The notes beneath the pieces are model-generated. The model was not told where the DNA came from. It saw only the letters and a program-made list of their open reading frames with translations, and made no database searches. This document shows positions 54,305 to 64,000 of a DNA stretch of 64,000 bases, piece after piece. A program made the translations under genes and the position numbers. Each line of letters opens with the position of its first letter. Position 1 is the first letter of the stretch. This DNA comes from Bimuria novae-zelandiae CBS 107.79. Lineage: Eukaryota > Ascomycota > Dothideomycetes > Pleosporales > Didymosphaeriaceae. The stretch lies in the NCBI GenBank assembly GCA_010015655.1, contig ML976656.1, forward strand, positions 390,165 to 454,164. The letters are read 5' to 3'.

Positions 54305-57144
54305 ATGGCTCGCGCCACAAGTGTGCACACGTTGACAGACGGATGGACCTTCAAGCAGGCCGACGATGTCTCTGAAGATGCCTGGCTACCTGTCAAGAAG
54401 GTCCCGACCAATGTTCACCTGGACCTCATTGAGAACGCCAAGTACGTCATCCGGTGCTGTGGTATTCGGAAGTGTATTTTAGGGCATTGGCTGACAGACG
54501 CCGTGCATAGGATACCAGATCCCTTTCTAGGATTTAATGAGCTCGAAGCGGAGTGGGTGGCAGATAAAACATGGACATACAAAGTCCAACTGCCGGACAT
54601 TGGAGCTCCACAAGATGGCTCAGTCACAGCCTTGGCCTTCGATGGCCTGGACACCTTCGCGACCGTAAAGCTCAATGATGAGATCATTCTCCAAAGTGAC
54701 AACATGTTCATCCCTCATCGAGTGGACATTACTACCAAGCTGAAGCAGGGTTCAGCCAATATTCTCGAAATTGACTTTGCTTCTGCAAGACTGGAAGCGA
54801 TCAAGATCCGGGAAGCTCATCCGGAACACAAATGGGTTGGCTTCAATGGCGACATTTCTCGATTGGCTGTCCGTAAAGCTCAATACCACTGGGGCTGGGA
54901 CTGGGGACCAATCCTCAACACGTGCGGCCCATGGAGACCTGTTCGACTGGAAACTTATCAGTCAAGAATTGAAGACCTTCGAATTGATTATGATCTCGAC
55001 GCCAAATTGACAACTGCTACTGGTAAACTAATCGCCAAGGTAGAGGGGACTTCCGGCCAAAGTGTGTCGTTTAAAGTGCAAAGCGGAGAAGAGGTGGTCT
55101 TCCAAGGTTCTGCGGATGTTAAGAACAATGTGGCCCAGGTGAGTTTCCAAGTGGAAAATGTTCGGCTCTGGTACCCTCACGGATACGGTGATCAACCACT
55201 CTATACTGTGACTGCAACTGTCACAGCTGAAGGTGTCGATCTGCACAAAGCGACACGACGGACCGGTTTCCGCAAAGGCGAACTTGTACAGGAACCCGAT
55301 TCGGTTGGCAAGACTTTCTTCTTTAGGATCAACGGTGTCGATGTGTTCTGCGGCGGCTCCGATTGGATACCGGCAGACTCCTTCACACCGCGTGTATCGG
55401 AAGAGAGGTATCGCAAATGGCTCGAGACGATGGTTGACGGCTACCAGGTCATGATACGGTAGGCACACGCAGATCGCGGCTCAGTTGAACCAACAACGTG
55501 TGTGTAACTGACTGGTTTACAGGATTTGGGGTGGAGGTATCTGGGAGGAAGATATATTCTACGAACTGTGTGACGAGCTAGGGATACTGGTTTGGCAGGA
55601 CTTCATGTTTGGTTGCGGCAATTATCCTGCATTCCCGGCCATCCTTCAATCAATCCACGACGAGTGCGCGGCCAATGTTGCCCGACTGCGGCACCACCCC
55701 TCCGTTGTCATCTATGCTGGCAACAATGAAGACTATCAAGTACAAGAGTCATTCGGTCTGACCTACAATTACGAGGATAAGGATCCGGAGAGCTGGCTCA
55801 AGACAGATTTTCCTGCCAGATACATCTACGAAAAGGTAAGCGCGCTGCACTGCTACAAATAGAGTTCAACAGGCTGATGCAACGTTCTCGGGCAGCTACT
55901 GCCCGAAGTCGTTGCCGCCGAAAGTCCGCATGTACCATATCATCCTGGAAGTCCTTGGGGAGATGGCTTGCGTACGTCAAACAAGACGGTCGGCGATATG
56001 CACCAATGGAATGGTGAGAGATACCCTAGGCCCGGAATGTGGAAGAGGGCGCTAATGACTGTCATCAGTGTGGCATGGCACACAGGAGAAATACCAAATT
56101 TTCGACACCCTTGGTGGTCGATTCAACAGCGAATTCGGTATGGAGGCATTTCCCCATATTGATACTATCAAGTACTATTGCACGGATCCAAAGCAGCTTT
56201 ACCCTCAGTCGCATATGCTGGACTTCCATAATAAAGCGGACGGCCACGAACGAAGGATCGCAACGTATTTGGTGGAGAATTTTAGGACGAAAACTGATTT
56301 AGAAGTAAGTGTTGCTATTTGTGCGAATTTGTTAATAATGATAATAATAATATGGGTATTAAGACTAATGACATGGTAGGAATTTATCCATCTGACGCAA
56401 CTATCCCAAGCCGAGGCCCTCATGTTCGGATACCGTGGTTGGCGAAGGCAGTGGGGTCAACAGCGCTTCTGCGGCGGCGCATTGGTCTGGCAGTTGAATG
56501 ACTGCTGGCCAGTTACATCTTGGTCGATCGTGGATTACTTCCTGCGCAAGAAGCCCGCTTACTACGCCATGAGGCGGGTCCTGGCCCCGGTTGCAGTAGC
56601 CGTCAAGCGGGCGCATCATGACTGGAGCGTCGTTCATGCTCGCGTACCGAAGACCAGTGATTACGAGGTGTGGGTGGCTAGCAATCAGCCAACGGAGCTA
56701 ACAGCTACTGTTGAGCTACGGTTCATATCGGTTGCGACGGGGAAGGAAATCAAGGAAAAGGTGGTCAAGCAGGACATTACGCTAGTGGCTAACGGAACCA
56801 CCGACGTGCTCTCTGGGTTCATCGATAACGTCAAAGAGGAGCCTCATGTTCTGGCAACCAGGATTTGGGTCAATGGCGACGTTGTCTCCCGGGACGTCGA
56901 TTGGCCGCAGCCGCTCAAGTACCTTGATTTCGAAGACCGCGGCCTCGAGGTCATACCTCAGGGCAACACGATCCTAGTCAGAGCAGCCAAGCCAACGAAG
57001 GGACTCGTGTTCGAAGAGAGGGCAGGGGTGTTAGTCCATGATAGTGCCTTGGATGTGGTACCGGGTGACGAACAGGTCATCCAAGTGAGGGGCCTCGCGA
57101 AGGACGATGCGCATTTGAAGTGGACATATTTGGGGCGCATTTGA
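54305..57144 (+). CDS. Beta-mannosidase, glycoside hydrolase family 2
   Basis: An exo-acting enzyme that removes beta-mannose from the non-reducing ends of manno-oligosaccharides. It has no signal peptide (starts MARATSVHTLTDGWTFKQAD), pointing to the intracellular fungal clade. Six exons fit with canonical introns: 54305-54441, 54511-55458, 55523-55835, 55896-56012, 56068-56304 and 56380-57144, giving 838 residues. Domains in order: GH2 jelly roll (LAFDGLDTFATVKLND, HKWVGFNGD, YHWGWDWGP), an Ig-like domain (VRLWYPHGYGDQPLYTV, RRTGFRKGELVQE), a TIM barrel (MIRIWGGGIWEEDIFYELCD, HPSVVIYAGNNEDYQ with the acid/base Glu, RFNSEFGMEAFP with the nucleophile Glu, CGGALVWQLNDCWPVTSWSI) and a C-terminal beta domain. 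Clean throughout. The fifth intron contains an ATAATAAT run. Confidence 0.95.
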
Positions 57145-58399
57145 TGCGTACTGACGACGCGCTCCAAGGCATTACGGCTGGATGGGCACAGGTGTGGAGG
57201 TGGAGGGACGGCACGTTGGCTGACAGGATGCCTGGCGGTTGGACTCGCGGTAAAGCAACCACAGATAAAGTTTGGCAAGCAACGGACAAGACGGGATCAC
57301 GGCCACAGCAACGGTGATGTGAGCTGCGAGCAGGCTACTGGTGGCTTGCGGATTGCGTTATAAGACAAGGACCGGGGCAGTCTGGCGGGCAGTTTTGCCA
57401 GAGCATATTGGGCGGGTATATGTGAGGCCATTATAGGCTGTCAATAACATAGCTAGGCAGGAAATGAGAGGGTCGTAGTCCACGCAGTGTGAGAGGCCAG
57501 GATGAGACGGCGCCTGAGTGATTGCATATTGGCAGGTGGTGGTGCATATGCTGATAGAGGGCGGGCGTGCGTGATGTCTGGTGGAAGTGGGCAGATGGCG
57601 CTTTGCTCTACCCGGCCACCGGAACAGCGAGGGCAGGCACTACCGGTGCCCGCACACTGCTCCATCGTCACTGCCCGCGGCCGGGGTCTCGGCAGGAGCG
57701 ACGGGCGCGCCTTCCGTTATGCCATGTCGATGAATGCACTGGGGGAAGGGACGATCCGTGTGAGGTGGAACGGGTCTGCAGTAGCGCGAGGAAGCCTCCA
57801 GGCCTTCTCGAAGCGCGTCACCATCCTCCTGCCAATGCCAGGGCGCTCGCGCCGACCTTGGGATCTCTCCGCCCATGGACCGCCCACACGTCGCTTGCCG
57901 TGCGCCGAAAGTGGGCGGCATTGCAGGCCGCGCTTCGACGTTGGTCTGCCTGGACGCCAACCGTCGCGGCGGCGCCTCCCCCTGGGCCTGTAGGCCTATA
58001 ATGCGGGAGCTAATCCCTCGACTACTTTAACATCACGCGCTGGTCAGATGCAAACGAGCAGCCTCTAGACAGCCATGGCAACAACCAACGACGGGGCTGC
58101 GCTGTAATCTACCGCAGCCTGGAGCACAGTGCATTCGTTTTCTCTTTGCATCTCGTACAGTATACATTGTATATACAGCCCTGCAGTCGTCGCTGCTTCG
58201 TTTGTTCCTCTCAGTCTCTCCTCGGCACCGCCAGCGTTTTCTGCTCGCGCTGTTCGTGCGAAATCACTCAGTAGACATCCCACTTTGCATCGTCAGCGTG
58301 TATGCCTACCGAGGTAACGGCGTGCCTGCGTGGTGAACACTATATTGTTTTCCGACTTGTTCCGTTTCTAATAACCTACTTCGCCGCACATGAGACGAC
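57145..58399. other. Intergenic, GC-rich, no gene seen
   Basis: Several long frames overlap on both strands at 57500-58000 because of GC-rich composition; none shows a domain. The right end has pyrimidine-rich sequence (58170-58250), as in a fungal promoter or leader. Confidence 0.5.
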
Positions 58400-60819
58400 A
58401 TGTTCCACACCTTCCAGTCGTCAACTGGCCTACGCTCACCGGGTGCTGAGGAGGGAGTGACGGGCAAACCCGCTCGAACTGCAGGTTCGCGCCGAATATC
58501 AACCAGCAATGCTTGTGTGGAGTGCCGACGCCGCAAGATTCGCTGCGATGGCGCCCAACCGTGCGGTCAGTGCCAGTGGTACCAGCATCCCGAAGCATGC
58601 GGGTATTCAAAGCCTGCGCAAAGGGTCGTTCCTAGTCGGAAGTAAGCCCTCCTCATCTCCCTCTCCAAGTACCCGAGCTAAAAGGAGGCTAGATTGGTGG
58701 ACAAACTATCCACCAACATCGAGCAATACAAGGCCATCTTAGCCAAGTTGTTTCCTTCCAAGTCCATGCAAGAAATCGAGGGCTTGGTCTCGCTGCCACG
58801 CGAGGACTTGTTAGAATTGGCACAGTCATCCACCTCGGGACCTACGCAAACGGCGCACACGACGCCGTCACTTACTGCAGAGAGCCACTCGATATCAGAT
58901 CTCGGGTCAGGCGGAGCCGAAAGCCTGGAGGCGCTCGAACAAGCTCCTCCTCAAGACCCTTTCTGGGATGAAGCTCGCAAACACCAGCTCCGCGTGCAAG
59001 GCGTATCCGACGACGTGAATGGTCTCGCGTTGTCTGTAGACAGGCTCTCCTCTTACGTCGGCATTTCATCCATCGCTGCAGCGCTCAAGGTCATTATGCG
59101 ATGTGCTCCACACGCACAACCGATGATCGCCCAGAGCAACGAGACGGTTCTACCTAGCCGTGCGGGGTCTCCAGCACCGGAACTCGCAGACAACAGACCA
59201 GACGCGCTGCCTCCGCCGTCTCATGGCCAACCCCTAATCGAAAGCTACTTTGAATGCGTCCACCCTTTCTTTCCCATGATCGATGAGCGAAAGTTCTGGT
59301 CGACCTACCTACTTGGGGACCGAAAAGATTCGCCCTGGTTAGCGTTGCTTAACATGGTCTTTGCACTGGGATCACTCGCCTCTTCGACAGCCAGCAACGA
59401 GGTGCATTATGTCTACTTCAACCGGTCGAGACGGCATCTTTCGTTTGAGTCCTTTGGCAGCGGCAACATGGAGGTGCTTCAAGCTCTCGCAATCATGAGC
59501 GGCTACTACATGCACTATCTAAATCGACCGAACGAAGCACATTCACTCATGGGTGGTGTACTTCGAATGGCGACAGCTCTAGGCTTGCACCGCGAATATT
59601 CAGACAGATCGGCGCACGACAATAATCAACTGATTACTGTTATTGGTACCGGTGAAGGGAACACCGTTTCGCCCGAGAGCAGACGAAGAATCTGGTGGAG
59701 CCTGTTCTGCCTCGATTCTTGGGCTTCAACCACAACTGGAAGACCGTCTTTGGGGCGAATGGGACCTTCGATCACTGTGCTACGTCCGGGCACAGCCAAT
59801 AACTCTGTACGTCAACCCACCAGATAGAGTGGTCAACACTAATGGTGCAACAGAGTACCCTGCCGCAACCGAACAGCCCACAATACACCGAACATTTGAA
59901 AGTGTTGCCATTAATCTACGCTTGTGAATTCTGTACCATAGCTACGAAGCTACAGGACCGCCTTGTCGAAACACCGCTCCTGCCACATTCGGAGACCGCA
60001 GCGTTCGACGCCGAGATAATCAAATGGCACGAAGAACTTCCCCCCATCCTTTCGAACATTGCAGAGTCTTGTCCAGACTTCCTGCGGCGTGTGCGCTTGA
60101 TAATGAAGTGGCGTTTTCAGAACCTGCGCATTGTCCTTCATCGACCCACCTTGCTTGTTACAGCTCTACGTCAATGTCCGTTCAGCAGCTTGAGCGCAGA
60201 AGAGAAAATGTTTGTGAGCAGGTGTCGTACCGTAGCCGCAAAGACAATCGAGGACATCTCCAATGAGTGCTTACCTGACCTCATCTCAGGCTGGAACGCG
60301 GTTTGGTTCACATTCCAGGCCTGCATGGTCCCACTCGTATCTTTGTTCAGCGACACGAGTATGCCTGAAGAGACAGAGAAATGGTGCTCGAGCATCGAGA
60401 TCGCACTTGCCTTCTTTGCGCGCAGCAAACCCTGGAGTATCGCAGCTAAAAGAAGCCTGGATGCTGTCTCAAAATTGTACCAGGCATACAAGATGCAATT
60501 CACAACTCAGCCCGGGTCGCTTGGAACACAGTCCTTACCGAATGCACCCCAGTTCACGAGCAACATGCAAGGCCTGGGTGGCTTCGGCTACAATGCAGCC
60601 ATCCCGGACATGGGCGCCTTCGCAATGACCCCGGATGCGATGGGCAGCTGGGCCAGCAACCCCAATGCGTTGGCCAGCATCAACGGCTTTTGGGACGACA
60701 TGATGTGGGATACCAATCTTTCGGATGTGCTCGAGACGCCTTATGGGTTTTCTACGGACTTCGATTTCCAGAGCTCTGCACAAGGTACGGGAGCACCGTG
60801 TTGGATGCAAGGGAACTGA
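58400..60819 (+). CDS. Zn2Cys6 fungal-specific transcription factor
   Basis: Exons 58400-58641, 58693-59806 and 59854-60819 join in phase to 773 residues. The zinc cluster ACVECRRRKIRCDGAQPCGQ, completed by CQWYQHPEAC, fits CX2CX6CX5CX2CX8C at residues ~39-67. A linker and a short coiled coil (KLVDKLSTNIEQYKAILAKL) follow for dimerisation. The middle homology region has LIESYFECVHPFFPMIDERK, ALAIMSGYYMHYLNRPNEAH, MATALGLHREY and SPESRRRIWWSLFCLDSWAS. The end is Gly/Asn/Met/Asp-rich (MGSWASNPNALAS, FWDDMMWDTNLSDVLE), likely the activation region. Targets cannot be told from the sequence; the adjacent beta-mannosidase is one candidate on position only. The second junction (59806/59854) is the only one keeping the frame open. 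No faults. Confidence 0.92.
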
Positions 60820-62445
60820 CGATCGCGGGAACAGCCGTTCATCGAAGGAACAAATGGAGGCGTTTCGGGAGGATCCCACCATTTCAATTTTTCCACATCG
60901 TCAGCGGCGTACCGTTGGCATCTTTCGGCGGAAGGGAAGGCCGCCGCCAAGAAGACGTGCAGTCAACGCCTTCCGCTTCTGGAAGCACGCAGGAGGAGTA
61001 CATCTCACGTACATATACGCCAACGGGATTTTTCTTGCGATGGAGCGCTTTCTTACTTGCTTGGTGTCTGGCTGCATTTGGGTCGTTGCATTGCATTTGT
61101 CGTTGTGCGCTGGCTGTCTGTCTGCTGCATTTTGCGTGAGTCATTCGCTGTACCTCTCTGTACTATACTTATCATACGTATATGAGGGGCGAAGTGGGGA
61201 ATCCGGGGCGGACGGGCGTATGTACAGCGCGTCGCGGTATCTGTTGGGGTATATACATGATGGCGAGGCTGTGTTGCAGGGGAGTTGTACGCAATGTAGG
61301 TCTACGTGGGGCGCGATGGGTTATTTTAGGCACGCATTCGTAGGGAAAGTCGCTTCGTTCGTTCTTCTCCCTGCGTTTTCGACGACTGCGCACCTTTTGT
61401 TGCTGTGTCGCATCATCCGTTCAGGTCGCCTGTTGAAGACAGTGAAACAAAACCTATACCATATGCGCGTGCTGTTATCGACAGGCTCGGGCGGGCGTTC
61501 CTGGGACCGCACAGTGAAGTACGAAGATAGACACACCTACATGCGTACCAGCACACTATCGTAGGGCTCGTGCGACGCTTTTCCACCTCCTGCAGGCCTA
61601 GCCTATCACGACTCGCGTCTCAGCGTGCGAGTGAAAAAATCCAGGTTGCAGACCGTTCGTATCTCGACCGCGGCGGTTCGATGCAGTACATATGCAGGCT
61701 GTACGGGTTTTACCCGTCAACCTGGCTCGCTCGACCAATTACACGGCCAGGTGGCTAGGGGATTTTGCGGTGGGCGAGTGCGTGCGTTCATTCCACCCTC
61801 GAGCAGGGGGCGTGCGTTATGCATGGGACGGTGCGGTGTCGCTGGTCTGGTTCGCGCCGCGGAGGTGTAGGCGCGGTAGGAGTATGCAATGCAAGTTGGC
61901 TGGCGAGTGGAGAAAGCGTGCAGGTATCGGTGTGGGGGAAGGTTATGGTTACGTTTGCGGTGTGATGGGTGGGGAGGGACTGGGTGCGTGGTGGAGAGTC
62001 TAGGGCTGATAGATGAGGAGGCACTGGGGGTCCTAAGGTGGAGAGCGCATCTGAGGGGAGGGTGGTGGGTAGACGGAATGGAGTGTGCTGGGGAGCTGGG
62101 TAGGGGCATTTTGAGAATCGTTTATGCGAATGGGTTTTCGCGAATTGAGGGTGCGTGGGGTGGATGTGGGTGTAGAAAAGATGATTTGACTGTTTGTATG
62201 GTGGTTTGAGAGACGTGTTAGGATGGACCGCGATAGGAAGGAACTATCAGGAGAGACAATATGCAAAAAGCAGGTAGTGATCAACCAAGTACAAAAAGTG
62301 TGTTCCCCCGGAGAACTGTTCAAAAATGATGGAAGGAACTATAATACAATACATAAACCTATAGTAAGCGCAGAATCCTATAGCTAAATCTATCAATCCT
62401 GCCTCTCTTAACTCGTGATCGCGCCCGCGCTCCCTCAGTCGTATA
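60820..62445. other. Intergenic, no gene seen
   Basis: 1.6 kb of spacer and 3' flanks. Frames overlap on both strands with no family features; GT-rich plus-strand sequence dominates 61800-62200. Confidence 0.45.
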
Positions 62446-64000
62446 CTATAGCGTCGGCATTTTTAAGTCGGTCTGCGCTTTCCTTTTGTACTCTAGCAAG
62501 ACCTTCTTGTCACGCTGAAGACCATTAATCACCTTCTTAACGCCTCTGGAATATAACATAGCCCGCTTTCGCTCCACATTGGTACGATCATCCAGCTGCT
62601 TCTGCATCGTCTTTGTCTTATCCGCGATTTGTTTCTTGAGCTTCTCTTTCGCTGCGTCTGTGGTAGCCCGTGCCTACTACTTTACAAGCTTCTGTACCTC
62701 CTTGAAGATTGTGTCAGCTTCCCTGTTAAGCATGTTCATTTTCCTCGTCAACTGCTTTTCTTCGGTCGCTTAGTTTCGCCTATACGCTGGGGTGGCCTTG
62801 CGTTCCGCAGTCTCGAATCTTTGGAATTCTTTTTCCAACACATTAAGCTCCGGATCGATCTTATCTGTAGCAATTTTGATGGCCTTCTCGACCCACTCCT
62901 TCGCCTTTTTGGACATGTCTTCCAATTCCGCTTCCAGAAAGGCGTTCCATTCGGCCGCGTGATCGACCTTGGGTGGAAATTGTGCGCCGAAAAATTGTTT
63001 GCTGTGCTTCAGTTCTTGCTGCACATTTTAATTGACGTTGCGTAGGTTCGCTGTCACGACTGCGTGGTTCATGTAGCTGAATGCGCCGAATGTCTGAGGT
63101 GAGGTCAGTGGGCAAAATCAAGCGTTCATTCTGCTATGCAATTTACCATTTTCAGGGCGGTCAAGTACTCATTCGACGTCCCGCGCCCGGCCACACTATC
63201 TTTTACAAGCTTTCCAAATCCAGATTTTTCCAACAAACTCATCGGGGCGATCTTCTTCCAAACTCGTGCCTTTGTATGAATTGATCTTTGCGTCACAGAT
63301 GACAAAATCGTCCAAGTTGGTGTTCGAGCCCAAAGCATTGAAGATCAGGTTGTTGATTGTCAGAGTTTTGCCTGAGAGCTCATACTTCGGCTTAGGCTTT
63401 CTGCTATTCACAGAGGCGGCTGTTAATGGCTTCTCCCAACCCCTTAAGAAAACGGGACCAAGCTTCGGATGCTTCTTTACGACTGTGGTGAGCAATCTGC
63501 TCACGGTTTGAAGCTGACTTGATCAATAATCAGTGGCCACAAAGAGTGATCAACCAACCTCTAAGATATGCTCGGCGGCGTAGTCCAGTGTATGAAGTGG
63601 CGCTCCCTTTTCGGCTACGACTTTAGCATCGTCGACGTTGGGCGACTTGAACTTGAAAACGTGGTGGTGAGCCTTCTTCTGCGCCTTGAAAAGATCTCCG
63701 GAACTTGGGTAGTCTAGATTCTTGAAGACCAGATAGCGTCCGCCACCCATCACAGCGCTCTGGGTCTGGATGTCGCGTTTTTCATTATTTTAGTCAGGCG
63801 TACTAGTGGGCGTGGGCGCAGGAGCATCTGTAATGCCGAGATCGACTACATACTCCACATTCCTGGCCGTGATACCATCGGCAAGGGCATCTTCGTCACA
63901 GTCGATGTAGAGATAGCAAGGATTGATGGCCGTTGTAGGATAGGAAACTGCAGGCGTAGTCCAGCGTTGCTTGGTTGACTTCGACGCAGGCTTCTTGGAA
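62446..64000 (-). pseudogene. C-terminal region of a probable GH18 (class V, killer-toxin-like) chitinase, decayed, runs off the window
   Basis: The minus-strand reading enters at the window edge. Part 1 (64000-63559) has KQRWTTPAVSYPTTAINPCY, YVVDLGITDAPAP, a TAA at 63790-63792, then VMGGGRYLVFKNLDYPSSGD and HTLDYAAEHILE. A GT-AG intron (63514-63558) leads to LQTVSRLLTTVVKKHP and LGSNTNLDDFVICDAKINS. A frameshift near 63240 follows, then GFGKLVKDSVAGRGTSNEYL. A second intron (63094-63146) leads to TFGAFSYMNHAVVTANLRNV. The last frame has TAA at 63028, TAA at 62770 and two TAG at 62677 and 62674 before ending at 62446, with a long Lys/Glu/Gln coiled-coil tail. The AEHILE and AFSYMN motifs with a helical tail resemble C-terminal regions of large GH18 chitinases. 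The family call is moderate; decay is seen directly. Confidence 0.5.

Noticed and set aside
57502..58001. Overlapping 140-160 codon frames in the spacer after beta-mannosidase
   Set aside because: Two frames on the same strand and one on the other are open together, which reflects GC content. None has a domain or a plausible start context.

Overview
The window is nuclear DNA of a filamentous ascomycete. The evidence is gene content (alpha-1,3-glucan synthase, fungal rhodopsin-domain proteins, a Zn2Cys6 regulator, a GPI cupredoxin, a thaumatin-like protein), short GT-AG introns of about 45-140 nt, Fot/pogo transposons, and a 5.2-kb AT-rich block with the signature of repeat-induced point mutation (RIP). 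A dothideomycete such as a member of the Pleosporales is my guess from the flavour of the genes; the sequence alone does not settle it. Gene structures were worked out by hand from splice signals and reading frame.

Layout. 1-2.45 kb: a tandem duplication and a broken rhodopsin-domain gene. 2.45-4.37 kb: a pogo/Fot transposon with 76-bp inverted repeats, its centre lost in an assembly gap. About 5.0-10.25 kb: a RIP-wrecked hAT transposon, entered by a second pogo/Fot element (6.32-8.17 kb) and by a 247-bp GC-rich MITE-like insertion (8.99-9.24 kb). 10.9-14.2 kb: a tyrosinase with a damaged 5' end and a broken F-box-like gene. 14.4-17.05 kb: a PI-PLC-like phosphodiesterase and a short-chain dehydrogenase. 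20.65-27.98 kb: a full-length alpha-1,3-glucan synthase gene with five stops and one frameshift. 28.6-37.9 kb: a rhodopsin-domain receptor with a long tail, karyopherin beta (KAP95) and a mitochondrial PP2C. 38.4-43.6 kb: a broken coiled-coil gene, a small secreted protein and a broken Kre9/Knh1-like gene. 45-60.8 kb: a MIF-domain protein, CENP-X/MHF2, a cupredoxin, a thaumatin-like protein, beta-mannosidase and a Zn2Cys6 factor. 62.4-64 kb: the degraded end of what looks like a GH18 chitinase-type gene.

Two classes of gene alternate. Housekeeping or clearly functional genes (KAP95, PP2C, SDR, beta-mannosidase, CENP-X, MIF, thaumatin, cupredoxin, regulator) have clean frames and splice sites. 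Several secreted, cell-wall or membrane genes (glucan synthase, tyrosinase, Knh1-like, GH18-like, rhodopsin-like, F-box-like and one unknown) are full-length in similarity but carry isolated stops, mostly TAG or TAA where Trp or Gln is expected. That is what C-to-T change at CpA would produce, and it fits RIP or RIP-like mutation reaching outside the transposon nest. I see no operon-like or defence-type system; the main points of interest are the transposon nest and this pattern of gene decay.
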